Below are positions 26,782-37,022 of a DNA stretch of 64,000 nt, one piece after another. The notes beneath the pieces were generated by a model. It was given only the letters and a program-made list of their open reading frames with translations, was not told where the DNA came from and did not search any database. The stretch lies in assembly GCF_013179285.1 (NCBI RefSeq), contig NZ_WVNW01000002.1:558001-622000 (forward strand), written 5' to 3'. A program made the translations under genes and the position numbers. Every line of letters begins with the position of its first letter. Positions within the stretch are counted from its first letter, which is position 1. The DNA comes from Roseobacter sp. HKCCD6576-2 (GTDB lineage Bacteria > Pseudomonadota > Alphaproteobacteria > Rhodobacterales > Rhodobacteraceae).

Positions 26782-28104
26782 ATGAGCAAACTGACGAAAC
26801 GATTTGTAGAGTCCATAACACCAAGAAGCAAAGGCCATGTCGTATGGGACGACGAACTGCCGTGTTTCGGTCTTCGTGTCTATCCCTCCGGCAAGCGAAG
26901 CTACCTCCTGCAGTATAGAGCTAAAGGTCGCTCGCGGCGATATACGATCGGAATACACGGCATTTGGACGCCGGAGACTGCACGGCGGGAAGCAAAGGCC
27001 CTGCTTGGGCAGATTGCGCAAGGAGAAGATCCTGCGACGGAAAGAGCGGAGGAAAGGCGCGCCGTCACCGTCAAACAACTTTGTGAACAATATATCGCTG
27101 ACATGGAGGCGGGCCTTATCCTTGGCAAAGGCGGACGGCCGAAGAAGCCCAAAACGATCGAAACAGACATCGGTCGCATTCGCCGGCACATCATCCCGTT
27201 GCTCGGCACGCGGAGGATCAAGGACATCACAAAGCCGGATATGAACAATCTCATGAAGGACATAATCGCCGGTAAAACGCGTGTCGTGATGAAGACGGAG
27301 AAGTTGCGTGGCAAAGCAATCGTCACGGGCGGTCCTGGCACCGCGATCCGTACGATGGGTCTCCTCGGCGGCATCTTCACTTACGCGATCGACGCAGGGA
27401 TCATCGACCAGAACCCGACTCATGGCCTCAAAAAGCCGAGATACAAGGTGCGAGACAGGCGGTTGAGCGAGGCGGAGTATCGAACGCTGGGTCGACTTCT
27501 TAAGGACATGCAGCATGACAGCCACTACGGCATCCACGCCGAGATCCTTCGCCTCATCGCCCTGACCGGCTGTCGGCGTGGCGAGATCATCAACCTACGA
27601 TGGAGCGAGGTGGATATTGAAGGCAGTTGCTTGCGACTGAGAGACAGCAAGGAAGGCGCTTCCGTGCGCCCGGTTGGCCTTCCGGTCATCGACTATCTTG
27701 AGGCCGCGCGCCTGAAGCGGGAGGGAACATATGTCTTTCCCGGCCAAGGTGAGGACAACGCAGTCGGAAACTTTCCCCAGAGCTGGAAGAAGCTCTTCGC
27801 AGACACACCACTGTGGGATGTCACACCGCATGTACTAAGGCACAGCTTTGCCAGTATCGCCAATGATCTCGGCTTCACCGAAATCACCATCGCCGCACTC
27901 ATCGGTCATGCCAAAGGTTCGGTCACGAGCAAGTATGTCCACACGCTCGATTCTACCTTGATCATGGCCGCGGACACAGTTTCAGGCTATGTGAAAGCTC
28001 TCCTTGAAGGGGTCGAGTTCAGGCGAAACACATACACGCTTGACCGGCAGACACGCAGGAATGCCATCCACCAAGTGCTGACAGAGGCTAGACCCGCAGG
28101 ATAA
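26782..28104 (+). CDS. Tyrosine-type site-specific integrase
   Basis: The 440-residue protein has an N-terminal DUF4102-like arm-binding domain (GLRVYPSGKRSYLLQYRAKGRSRRYTIG) and a catalytic domain. The active residues are Arg in LTGCRRGEI, His and Arg in TPHVLRHSFASIAN, His in LIGHAKGS and the nucleophile Tyr in SKYVHTLD. It is the P4/prophage-type integrase that works at tRNA genes, which agrees with the tRNA-Arg fragment 178 bases upstream. The ATG at 26782 has AGGACCGGAG before it. It presumably inserts and excises the whole element. Confidence 0.93.
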   Translation: MSKLTKRFVESITPRSKGHVVWDDELPCFGLRVYPSGKRSYLLQYRAKGRSRRYTIGIHGIWTPETARREAKALLGQIAQGEDPATERAEERRAVTVKQLCEQYIADMEAGLILGKGGRPKKPKTIETDIGRIRRHIIPLLGTRRIKDITKPDMNNLMKDIIAGKTRVVMKTEKLRGKAIVTGGPGTAIRTMGLLGGIFTYAIDAGIIDQNPTHGLKKPRYKVRDRRLSEAEYRTLGRLLKDMQHDSHYGIHAEILRLIALTGCRRGEIINLRWSEVDIEGSCLRLRDSKEGASVRPVGLPVIDYLEAARLKREGTYVFPGQGEDNAVGNFPQSWKKLFADTPLWDVTPHVLRHSFASIANDLGFTEITIAALIGHAKGSVTSKYVHTLDSTLIMAADTVSGYVKALLEGVEFRRNTYTLDRQTRRNAIHQVLTEARPAG

Positions 28105-28120
28105 TTGCGACGGATGCTAA

Positions 28121-31100
28121 TCACTCTCTATCGAAAAGGCTCTCCGCGTACCGCGCGAGTTCATCGGTCGATCCAAAAGGAACCTGCGCTACGAAGTACT
28201 CTTCCCCGGCCGGTTTGTCGCCAGCGAGCCTCGCGGCAAGATGCCCTTTGCCGAGCAGTCGTTCTGCACCACGCATACCAAGCGCAAGGTTCGATCCTGC
28301 CTCGCTGGCAACCTTCAAAATTAGGCGGTTCCCTAGGTTGTCTCGGATACCTGGCGGGATCGCATCTTGAGCTGCTCGTTGTGTAACCATCACAACGTGA
28401 ATGCCACAGGCACGCGCTTTGGAAGCAAGACGGGTCATCGTGCTCTGAATGACCCTCCGATATTCGTCGGAACTAGCCATCCAATCGGCCATCTCATCAT
28501 GAATGACGAATATGTACGGCAGTCGGTCCTGTGGCGGCACGACATCGTTATACTCAGATATTTTGGGAACACGTTCTGCCTTGATCAGCTCATATCGTCG
28601 ATCCATTTCCGCGACGATCGTGTTGAGAACCTGTTCAGCTTCATCCTGGTCGGTAATGATATCATGAGCCATATGCGGGGCATCGCTGATCCAAGGGAAA
28701 TCGACGCCCATTTTGGGATCTATCAGGTACAGTTTGAGGCTTTCCGGGGCATTCAATGCGATCATCTGCAGCAGCAGGTTCTGCGTCAGCACACCCTTTC
28801 CGCTGCCAGTCTCCCCAGCGATCAGTGTGTGTGGCGCATGTTCTTCATTGCCCCCAAACGCACCGCGCAAATTCAGCCAAAGTGGTTCGCCGGTGTCCTC
28901 ACGGAGTCCCAAGAGGAAACTCGACGTTTCCCGTGGCGCCGAGTTCGGCCACTCCGCTTCGAGCCAGACCCGAGCCAGATCAACTACTCTTCGCTGTTGT
29001 GTGGCCACAAAAAGGGAGATGCGCCCGAGCCCCGTTCGGATGTCGGTGACGTCGAGGCCGTGGGTTGTCTTGAGCTCCAGCAATTTTTGATTGAGCTTTG
29101 ATACCGTCAGTGTGTTGTGGCCCGCGAAACCTACCAACACGCCGTTCGGCGTCGAAATCGTGCGTGGCTCTGAAAACCGTGCTGTCATTCCAAAATCGGT
29201 AAGCGCTGCCTGAAGATTGACTGCAGTGACATCTGCGAACTCCGCCTCGGCTTCTACTTGGTCGCCATAACCTTTCCGTGCCGCGATTTCCCGAAGGACC
29301 TTTTCAAGGTTAGCAGGTAGTGCCTCATTGCGTTCGATCTCCTGAACCGCCGGCGCTGTTTGATCCACTTCAGGGACTTCCGACCCCGTCGCGACATCCA
29401 CTGCAGATGGGTTTTCGAATTCGGGTTCAACCGACTGGTCACAGTCCGCTGATCGTTCGTCAGCCCTTTCGTCGGATGCTGGGGGCGCAGCGGAAGCCAC
29501 CTCACGCTGCGCGGGCAAAGCTGAGGCGTGACCCGCTGGCATCGACGGCAACTGTGGCACCGGAGCCGTCGTAGGATCTTCGAGATGCTGCATGATCTGG
29601 GAGAAGCTTCGCTGCTTGATCGTGTACTGCACAACGGCGTCATTCTTCTCCGAAGCGCGGACTCCTATGTCATCCGGCAAGGACACATCATCATGGACGA
29701 CAACGACCGAGCGACCATCAACCGAATAGTCGATGTCTCCATCGGCAATAGCTTGCCGGAACTCTTCCAACTCCGAGTTGTCAGCGAAGAAGTGAATGTA
29801 GTCTGGCCGAAGCGACATCAAGAAGAGCAGCTGCCGCCCCCAAGCCCGCTTGGACATGATGTCCTTCTGCGTGACAAAATTGGCCTCAATCGTCGCAAGG
29901 GTTGAGGCGACTTGGTCGCGGCTTGACTTCGATTCAATTGCCTCTGACACTTGCCCCACGCATTTAGCCTCTACAACGGTCATTGCGACAACGAACCTGC
30001 CGCCTTCCTTGCGGATCGCCAATGCCAGAGTGTCCGCCATCCGGCCCTTAAGCCCAAAGAACGCCTGATTGTCGTCCAGTGAGAACCACACTGGGCGAAC
30101 GTCCCTCACGGTCTTTTCAAGGTTGATGATGCTAGTGGCCGCGGCAAGGCCCATGATCTCACGTGCAGTCGTTCTCGATTTCGCCGACGACAGGATTTTT
30201 TGCCCGCAAACCTCGACTACCGTTGCAATGGAAGTTTGCGCCAACGACGCTGCATTCTGGCTCAAGTATTGATCCTGCATGGACTCGAAGTCCAATCGCA
30301 AGTGCCGAACAAGATTTGGACTGGGTTCACGTGACGATACCAGCACGCGCATGTCAGCATCTGGCAATTGCACGTCACGGATGACTTTGATCCCGTTCGA
30401 TGCCAACATCTGCCGGCTCGACATCGTGTCTACGCTGATGACCCACTCCCCCAATTCATGGGCGCGGCGGATCGTCCGGGAAATGTCTTGGTTGTCCCAA
30501 TTAATACGCTGGATCGGAACGATCCGAGACTCGTCTGGGATTACCCGCGTATCGTTTGCCGCGACATAGCAGAGATCAGTGAATTGCGCGGCCGCACGCG
30601 GCGGTCGCGACGCCATCATGTAAACCTCAATCGCTTGTGTTGCGAGATTGCCCAAGGCGTCCGAATCCGTCCGCCTGCGAGGCAGCGCGGCGTTGCGAAA
30701 GTCGATCGCTTCGGGCAACGCCTCGGAGATGCCCTCAACAAACTCCCAGGCCATCGTTGCGTGCTTATAATAGGCATCGTGAAGATAAACGACGTCTATA
30801 TTGCTACGACGCCCGAGCTCGACTGTCCCACCCTTGCCGACTCCCACCCGCAGGCGTGAAAGAAATCCCTCCGTGACCTCGTCCAAATTACTTCCGCTTA
30901 AGCGTGTGTTCTGCTTGGCATAAACGTCCCTAAGGCGCTCCGGACTGTCATGCGTGATAAGCAGACTCGCACGAAGATGGCTCTTTTGGCTCATGCGCTT
31001 CTCGAGCTCTTTGGCCACTAGACCGGCGAGGCTAACCGCATCGGCATTGTACAGTGCCGTCGAGAAGTTTCCCTCCTCGTGAGGGTTAAGCTCGATAAAG

Positions 31101-33505
31101 CGATCCGATGCGTTCATGAATTGCTTGCACGCAATCTCCGCCGTAGACTCGAGTTTCTGTTCGCTCGAAAGCTTGGAGTCGACCGGAACCGCGAGGCTGT
31201 ATCCGCCGCAATCCTCGACGGTCACGAAAGGAGCAAGTCCCATCGAGACGATCTTTGGGAAAAACCACTGTCCAAAGATGCGTTGCTGTTCATCAGCGGC
31301 CCGTTCCAACCCATCCACGGACGTGTTTTCGTTTCGAATGGCCAGATCAACAAAAAGGGAAAGATCCTGTGCCTTGGCCTTCCGTTCGAGAAGCCGAAGC
31401 GGATGCCAGGCCGGAATGATTGCTGCTAGTCCATTGCTCGCAGGCAGGATCGCGAACTCAACGATTGGGCGCAAAAGGGTTTCGCGAACTGAGTTCGTAT
31501 GTGCGAGCTTTGCACGGGCCACGTCACAAAGTCGTCCAAACGCGCTGGCTTGGGCTTCGATGAGATCGGTCCCGTAGAGCGTTGACGGATCGTCGTGCAG
31601 GTGCAGAAGAGCCGCGGAAAACGCTTTGCGGAACTCTTCAAGAGCGGCGCCCACGGCGTCACGCGCACTCGCATCGATAGTGCGTGCGCCAACGGCGCGG
31701 TTGAGCCTGTCCGCTATGATCTCGAAAGCGTCGTCATCGACCCCGTATTCGGTCGGATTGGCCATCCGGCCTTTTTCGGTGCCAGCGACGTCAATAAAGC
31801 TAGAGGTGTCGCGCAAGGATGCTGGCATTCCGCCGACCGCACCTCCTTGCTTGAGATCAAACGGAGCGGCCACGTAGCGTGTGCGTCCTCCAGCTGCGCC
31901 CTTCTTGATCTCGGCGATGTCTTCTGCCCAGCTCAGGGCCATGCTTTGATGTCCCGGTTGCCAGAACATCCGAACCTGTGTCGGGCTTATCTCGCCATCT
32001 ATTTCCAGCCGCAGTTCGAACTCAATTTGATTTGCTGGCACACTCTGTCCGGTGTTCTCGCCCTTGGCCTCGAGCCACTTGCCGAACTCGAACCTGACAT
32101 GCTGGTCGAGCGATTTCTCAATCAGTCGGCCTTCCAGCTGGAGTAAATTCACTAGTCGAGGGTTAAGGTCAGCCCACGCCGACGTCTTCTCTGCGTTTTT
32201 GATCTTAATATTGATGATGGCGTTCGATGCGATAACGCCATCGTCAGACGCGTTCTTGATGAGTAGCGACCGAATGCCTTTAACCATCACTGACAGAAGG
32301 TCAGCTTCTCTCACCTCATCGGTGAATAAGTGGCGTCGCCAGGACTCGTAGAGTTTCTTGTCCTTGATCGTGCGGATCGGGTCCTGCCAACTCGCAAAGA
32401 AGTCCTGGTCCTGCTCTGGGGAATTAGTGCCAGCCTCAAGCTCTTCGAGATAAGTTACCGTCGTTTCATCAAGACGGTCGGGATACTCGTCTCTTATGAA
32501 ATCGCGGGTACGCTGACTTAACGTCAGCGCCTTCTTGCGTGCCTTGATCGCGAAAACAGACTTGCCAAAGTCGTTCCATTCGACGGCCTCGCAAAACTGC
32601 TCCTGGCTCTCTCGCCACTCTCCGTGCCGCAGGTTCTTGCGGTCGGCAATCAGTGCTTCGATGGCCTCAGCTGCTTTGACCTCTTGAGAATTGAAATCCG
32701 GTCGATTGGTTGTCAGATAGGTGAGAACAGGATCAACATCGAGCCGCGACTCCTTGTTGTCCAACAGGTAGGGCACACTAGAAAGGTCGCGATCAGCCGT
32801 TCGGAACATGGCCCTGAAATCCTGAACCAACTTCCTCTGATCCAGTCCTTGAGCCGGAATGGGGCCAAAGCAAGCCCTGGGAAGCCTGAGAGCCGGAGCA
32901 GACAACCGAAGCCGGTTAGGCAATGTATGTTCGTTCAAAGCCACGAACCGGCGGACAAATTCCGCGAACTGATCGAGCTCTTTCGTGATACCAGACTGAT
33001 CAAGGCCGATGAGCATTGCGCGAATCCACGTACGCTGCTCTTCGCCTTTCAAGGCCGCCCCGAGGGTGTCGAGGATGGCATCAAGCCAAAGCTCGCTCTT
33101 GTCTTGAATGGCGTTGCGATCAAGCCGAGTGACCTGCCCCAAACTCGATCCGACCGTGTCTCGCTGACTGTCTGTAACTGCAAAAAGGATCACCTCGGCT
33201 TCATCGAGATGCCGGAAGTGTACGGCTGGCTTCGTAGTCTTGAAGCGGTCTTCAAGTCGGTCGGTCAGATCGCCATCGATGTCAGTCGAGATCGCAAGCT
33301 TGACGGACTTGCCTTCAATCTCGGCAAAGTTTGAAGCCACGCCAAGAAGGTGCTCAGGCCGCATGCCGACCAATTGAAGCAGCACCCTTCCTGCTTTGCG
33401 ATCAGCTTCTTGAAGGACCATTCCCCAAACGACCCGACCGACAAGGTCTGCACGCTCGGCGATCGGATCAAAGTCGACCTTTTTAATCATAGTGGTGGTG
33501 TTCAT
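28121..33505 (-). CDS. sspH: SspH/DptH-like FtsK-HerA translocase, phosphorothioation-linked restriction
   Basis: The protein has about 1794 residues. The first 1300 show no motif I recognise; then comes an acidic, proline- and alanine-rich linker. The last 350 residues are an FtsK/HerA motor with Walker A IAGETGSGKGVLTQNLL near residue 1560, Walker B YIFVIHDEMADW near 1670, and the FtsK-like VMVTQRAAQDAIPPGIRDNLGNRLILKV. Size and layout are those of DptH (DndH), the large restriction subunit of phosphorothioate systems. With upstream DptF- and DptG-like genes and a DUF4007/PAPS-reductase modification module, it best fits SspH of SspABCD-SspFGH. The ATG at 33505 follows sspG by seven bases and has AGGTCGAGA upstream. 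Module assignment is from family knowledge, not tested. Confidence 0.8.
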   Translation of the reverse strand: MNTTTMIKKVDFDPIAERADLVGRVVWGMVLQEADRKAGRVLLQLVGMRPEHLLGVASNFAEIEGKSVKLAISTDIDGDLTDRLEDRFKTTKPAVHFRHLDEAEVILFAVTDSQRDTVGSSLGQVTRLDRNAIQDKSELWLDAILDTLGAALKGEEQRTWIRAMLIGLDQSGITKELDQFAEFVRRFVALNEHTLPNRLRLSAPALRLPRACFGPIPAQGLDQRKLVQDFRAMFRTADRDLSSVPYLLDNKESRLDVDPVLTYLTTNRPDFNSQEVKAAEAIEALIADRKNLRHGEWRESQEQFCEAVEWNDFGKSVFAIKARKKALTLSQRTRDFIRDEYPDRLDETTVTYLEELEAGTNSPEQDQDFFASWQDPIRTIKDKKLYESWRRHLFTDEVREADLLSVMVKGIRSLLIKNASDDGVIASNAIINIKIKNAEKTSAWADLNPRLVNLLQLEGRLIEKSLDQHVRFEFGKWLEAKGENTGQSVPANQIEFELRLEIDGEISPTQVRMFWQPGHQSMALSWAEDIAEIKKGAAGGRTRYVAAPFDLKQGGAVGGMPASLRDTSSFIDVAGTEKGRMANPTEYGVDDDAFEIIADRLNRAVGARTIDASARDAVGAALEEFRKAFSAALLHLHDDPSTLYGTDLIEAQASAFGRLCDVARAKLAHTNSVRETLLRPIVEFAILPASNGLAAIIPAWHPLRLLERKAKAQDLSLFVDLAIRNENTSVDGLERAADEQQRIFGQWFFPKIVSMGLAPFVTVEDCGGYSLAVPVDSKLSSEQKLESTAEIACKQFMNASDRFIELNPHEEGNFSTALYNADAVSLAGLVAKELEKRMSQKSHLRASLLITHDSPERLRDVYAKQNTRLSGSNLDEVTEGFLSRLRVGVGKGGTVELGRRSNIDVVYLHDAYYKHATMAWEFVEGISEALPEAIDFRNAALPRRRTDSDALGNLATQAIEVYMMASRPPRAAAQFTDLCYVAANDTRVIPDESRIVPIQRINWDNQDISRTIRRAHELGEWVISVDTMSSRQMLASNGIKVIRDVQLPDADMRVLVSSREPSPNLVRHLRLDFESMQDQYLSQNAASLAQTSIATVVEVCGQKILSSAKSRTTAREIMGLAAATSIINLEKTVRDVRPVWFSLDDNQAFFGLKGRMADTLALAIRKEGGRFVVAMTVVEAKCVGQVSEAIESKSSRDQVASTLATIEANFVTQKDIMSKRAWGRQLLFLMSLRPDYIHFFADNSELEEFRQAIADGDIDYSVDGRSVVVVHDDVSLPDDIGVRASEKNDAVVQYTIKQRSFSQIMQHLEDPTTAPVPQLPSMPAGHASALPAQREVASAAPPASDERADERSADCDQSVEPEFENPSAVDVATGSEVPEVDQTAPAVQEIERNEALPANLEKVLREIAARKGYGDQVEAEAEFADVTAVNLQAALTDFGMTARFSEPRTISTPNGVLVGFAGHNTLTVSKLNQKLLELKTTHGLDVTDIRTGLGRISLFVATQQRRVVDLARVWLEAEWPNSAPRETSSFLLGLREDTGEPLWLNLRGAFGGNEEHAPHTLIAGETGSGKGVLTQNLLLQMIALNAPESLKLYLIDPKMGVDFPWISDAPHMAHDIITDQDEAEQVLNTIVAEMDRRYELIKAERVPKISEYNDVVPPQDRLPYIFVIHDEMADWMASSDEYRRVIQSTMTRLASKARACGIHVVMVTQRAAQDAIPPGIRDNLGNRLILKVASEAGSNLALGMRGAERLLGKGHLAARLAGDKPAGEEYFVAQVPFGSTDELARYAESLFDRE

Positions 33506-33512
33506 TCTCGAC

Positions 33513-35141
33513 CTACTCGGACCCAAGATAGACGTTGGAGACAAAGGCGCAGTCGTCGGAAAGGCGTTTGACGTAGCCCAGACCCGTCAGCCGGCGCTCA
33601 AAGGCTCTGATATTCTCCTCAAACGACGAGATATCGCAGGGCGGAACCGAAAACGCTCTGCGCGATTCCTCTGGCCCGACAACGATTCCGTACCGCTCGT
33701 ACAATTGCTGAAGGAAATCCGAGATTGTGATTGGCCGTTTGACGACGGCAAGCACCAATGCCTCGAGAAAGTCATCGGAAGAAGCAAACCACGTCCCGGC
33801 GCCGCGCCGAGCAACCACAAACCCGGAATTGGTTCCAAGCGGCGTTATCATGGTGGAGATGTTGTTCCGACTGCGGCGCTTCGCGTCATGAATAAACGCT
33901 GCCAACCATGCCTCTGGTGACCGAATGCTCTCGGATTTTGAGCTCCACCGATGCGCGTCGAATGTACGCTGAATGACCTCAAGCGCTTGGGTCGACTGCA
34001 TCGCATTGTCCGGTTGTTTCAGTGCCGCTTCCCAGGCCGGTGTCGGTTCGATCTTCCTGCGGATATAGCTTTCAACAGCGTCTTCGATGACCTGACGGTG
34101 TCTACGCAAAAACGCCTTTGAAACATCTCGAAGGTTGGCGTCTCGACCGCCGAGCATGTCGAGCGGGATAGGATCAACGACGCTGTTTCCTGCAACCACC
34201 TGTCCGCGCTCTGCGAAGTAGCGCATTAGATTGAGCGCGGTCATACGAAACAGCGGTTCGAACTTTTGTGGAGGGGGGAGTTCTTTCAGTGTCAGTATCG
34301 CATGCCAGTCTTCAGCCATCCGCTCGTAGGCAGAGTGTTCGCGTTTGGGAAGATAACCGATAGAGCCGCCCGCTGTGCGATCGGGTGCATCCGGAATAAA
34401 CTTGGCCGCGATCCGATCGATCGGATCCCTGCTTGACAAGAACTGCTCTGCGATCACGGGAGCCAGTTCCATTGCCAGGGACGACCGGCTGAGCATCAGG
34501 TAGACCATCTCGCCGCCACGGCCAAAAAACATCCGGTCGGCAACAAATTTCTGGTCAACGTCGTTCAGAATAAGGTTGGCACCGCGCGGCGCAAGAAACC
34601 GCGATGTGTAGCGGCGGTTGTTGAGGACATCGATCTCGAGACCCTGCAGAATCTTCACCGCTTGGCGCGCATCGTCGAAGCGGTTGCCAAATCGGGAGCG
34701 CAGGTACTCGAAGTTCACCGGACTGCCCGACCTGACCTCGTTGGCAAAGCCCTTGTTCAAGGCTGTGATCCAGGCCCCGAGGCGCTCCTCCGGCGATAGC
34801 TGCGGGTCTTTCGCGACGATGTCGAGCGAGCGATCCTTGAAGAGGACATACCTCAGAGCAACTGACTTCACGATGGGAATTGTGACGTTCTCATGCTCGT
34901 CCGAGGCTGCTACCGGATGATTGAAGATCCTGGTTTCTTCGTAGTGCCGCCCATCGTCCCCTAATTGAAGGACGCGGCAGATAGCGAGGACTTCGAGAAC
35001 CAAGATATATGGCAACTGCTCCTCGACGAACCGATGCCCGAAAATGGCTTCCTGCACCCACATCAGGGTGTCAGCACCTTTTCCATCCTCTCCAAGATTC
35101 GATTTGAGCGAGGGAGTGTCCTGCACAATGGTGTCGAGCAT
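33513..35141 (-). CDS. sspG: SspG/DptG-like restriction subunit
   Basis: This 542-residue protein shows no catalytic motif that I can name. It is mostly helical and charged, with a winged-helix-like C-terminus (ISDFLQQLYERYGIVVGPEESRRAF). Position decides the call: its ATG overlaps the stop of the SspF-like gene (ATGA) and its stop is seven bases before the SspH-like start. This is the F-G-H order of phosphorothioate-linked restriction modules, where G is a 400-550 residue protein needed for restriction. It probably forms a complex with F and H. Confidence 0.7.
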   Translation of the reverse strand: MLDTIVQDTPSLKSNLGEDGKGADTLMWVQEAIFGHRFVEEQLPYILVLEVLAICRVLQLGDDGRHYEETRIFNHPVAASDEHENVTIPIVKSVALRYVLFKDRSLDIVAKDPQLSPEERLGAWITALNKGFANEVRSGSPVNFEYLRSRFGNRFDDARQAVKILQGLEIDVLNNRRYTSRFLAPRGANLILNDVDQKFVADRMFFGRGGEMVYLMLSRSSLAMELAPVIAEQFLSSRDPIDRIAAKFIPDAPDRTAGGSIGYLPKREHSAYERMAEDWHAILTLKELPPPQKFEPLFRMTALNLMRYFAERGQVVAGNSVVDPIPLDMLGGRDANLRDVSKAFLRRHRQVIEDAVESYIRRKIEPTPAWEAALKQPDNAMQSTQALEVIQRTFDAHRWSSKSESIRSPEAWLAAFIHDAKRRSRNNISTMITPLGTNSGFVVARRGAGTWFASSDDFLEALVLAVVKRPITISDFLQQLYERYGIVVGPEESRRAFSVPPCDISSFEENIRAFERRLTGLGYVKRLSDDCAFVSNVYLGSE

Positions 35142-36949
35142 CAGACTTCTTCCCCCAACGAACCTATGACACGCTCGCCGAGAGACTCTCCGCTGGTATC
35201 GACCGCTTTGAAATCGAGGGTGTCTTCTCCCTCATTATGGAGGATCGCGCCGACACACCGAATCTGGAAACTCCTGACATCTTGGAAACATTGGTTTGAA
35301 AAGCTCATGGGAAGGGCACCGTCATGGACGCGCATGAGATATTCGAAGAGCGTCGGCGTCAGAGGCAATTTCGTGAGCACCCGTCTAGTCGGATACGCCG
35401 CAATGAGTTCCAAGCTCGGCGGCCGTCCGGGATGGTTCGGCGCCTCAAGGTTCAAGCAATAGGGCTTGCTCTTCCAACCTATCGGGTTGGCAACGAGGAT
35501 TGGGATGTCCGCACCCTTGTAAACGCCCGATGGCTGCGTCAACCAAAGCCGATCCGCAGTCTCGGTGAGGGATCCGGTCAGCGCACGGTTTAGCCCTTTG
35601 ATAATTTTCGGGCGTGTGAGCGAAAATAGGTCGCCGTCGCGGGCACCTTCCAGACTCAGTAGGTTAAGGTAGAGGTCCCCATAGCTGTGGACCGTAAGCT
35701 GCCAAGGACTTTTCTCTCTCGCATCGCTGCTTGGGTCGGGCCACTCAAAGAACAAACGTCGACGCTGTGCCGTGAGCGCATTACGGAGGTCTCGAATATG
35801 GGCGCTGGGGTTCTCACGATAGTTAGCTCGCAACCGCTGATAGCTCGCCGCGCCGTATTGCGGGTGGTCGATTGGCATGGCGTTGTGATCGACATCGAGT
35901 AGCTGATCATCAAAGAAGTTATTCGTTTCGAATCCGATGCCGAACTCGGAAAGGGCCGCAAATGCCGAGTGCTGCAGACGGCGGGATACGGGGTGGTTCT
36001 CTCCGAAGACGTTGTTGTAGGGATTGGTATATTGATATTCTTCAGTTGCAGCACGCTGTTCAGCGCGGGCACAATTCATCAGCGGTGTCTGATAAGGGTT
36101 CTTGGAATCGCCCAAGAGCGCGTTGACGATCAGAATGATTATCTGACGGATCGAGAGATGCCTTTCATCGGCTGCCGCTATTTCGACAAGAGCACGCAGG
36201 CGGTTCCGTAAGCTGGCGCTCTCCCGCTTCAAAAGGACGTCTCGATTGATAAGAATTGGGCAGCTGCCGGCAGTTTGAGTGGAACACCCCTCCGCACAGC
36301 CGTTCCAGCCAGGATGATTGCAGACCTGCTCGATAATCGCGTCGATTGTAGCCGCATGCGAAGTGCGGGACATGTTGATGAGCCGAAAGGCCATGCCGTC
36401 AGGCGGTATGTCCTTATCGTCCCTCAAAAGCTCCCGAAAGATTGCAAGTATCCGTTCGCCCCGCGGATCACCTTTGATGTGTTCTTCCCAAGTGCGCAGG
36501 AGGTGCCCGTCATTCACACAAAGTACAAAATGCTCAGTCGACACCGGATCTGAGAAGGCTGCCACCATGCGAGCGATGACCGCTCCCTTGCTCGTCGCCT
36601 CCAGTTCGCTGAGGTCTTTGACGAAGACGATGCGTCGTTCAGACTTGGGATCGACCCACTCATATGTTTCCTGCGTATTCCCCCAGGTCGCGCTGCTGCC
36701 CGACAACGCCTCGAGGACTTTACGTGCAGTGTAGGTTTTGCCGTCACCGGCTGTGCCGGTGAGGATAACCGAGCGAGGCTGCTCCGCAGTCAGGTCTTTG
36801 AGAATCTCGTCGGAGCGCTTCTCAGGAATGGCGATGGGATTGACGCCGGCTTTCGCGGCCGCAGCAACGACGAATTCGTCGTACATATTGTTCCCATCTG
36901 AGGTGGGTCCGTAGGCGGCAAGGAAATTGACTAGTTCGTTCTGTGCCAT
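35141..36949 (-). CDS. sspF: SspF/DptF-like P-loop ATPase
   Basis: The 602-residue protein has a Walker A motif VILTGTAGDGKTYTARKVLE at residues 62-81 and a likely Walker B stretch in RIVFVKDLSEL. A cluster of cysteines in GWNGCAEGCSTQTAGSCPI may bind metal. This layout is that of DptF, the ATPase that opens the restriction operon of DNA phosphorothioation systems. The ATG has GGGGGGAAA just before it. A 73-base gap separates it from sspD upstream, so the restriction genes may have their own promoter or simply follow the modification genes. Confidence 0.78.
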   Translation of the reverse strand: MAQNELVNFLAAYGPTSDGNNMYDEFVVAAAAKAGVNPIAIPEKRSDEILKDLTAEQPRSVILTGTAGDGKTYTARKVLEALSGSSATWGNTQETYEWVDPKSERRIVFVKDLSELEATSKGAVIARMVAAFSDPVSTEHFVLCVNDGHLLRTWEEHIKGDPRGERILAIFRELLRDDKDIPPDGMAFRLINMSRTSHAATIDAIIEQVCNHPGWNGCAEGCSTQTAGSCPILINRDVLLKRESASLRNRLRALVEIAAADERHLSIRQIIILIVNALLGDSKNPYQTPLMNCARAEQRAATEEYQYTNPYNNVFGENHPVSRRLQHSAFAALSEFGIGFETNNFFDDQLLDVDHNAMPIDHPQYGAASYQRLRANYRENPSAHIRDLRNALTAQRRRLFFEWPDPSSDAREKSPWQLTVHSYGDLYLNLLSLEGARDGDLFSLTRPKIIKGLNRALTGSLTETADRLWLTQPSGVYKGADIPILVANPIGWKSKPYCLNLEAPNHPGRPPSLELIAAYPTRRVLTKLPLTPTLFEYLMRVHDGALPMSFSNQCFQDVRSFQIRCVGAILHNEGEDTLDFKAVDTSGESLGERVIGSLGEEV

Positions 36950-37022
36950 TTTCCCCCCGCGGCATCGGCGCGATCTACCGCCACCAGTAAAATTGAACTG
37001 GCTCCACTGTAATAAGCACGCT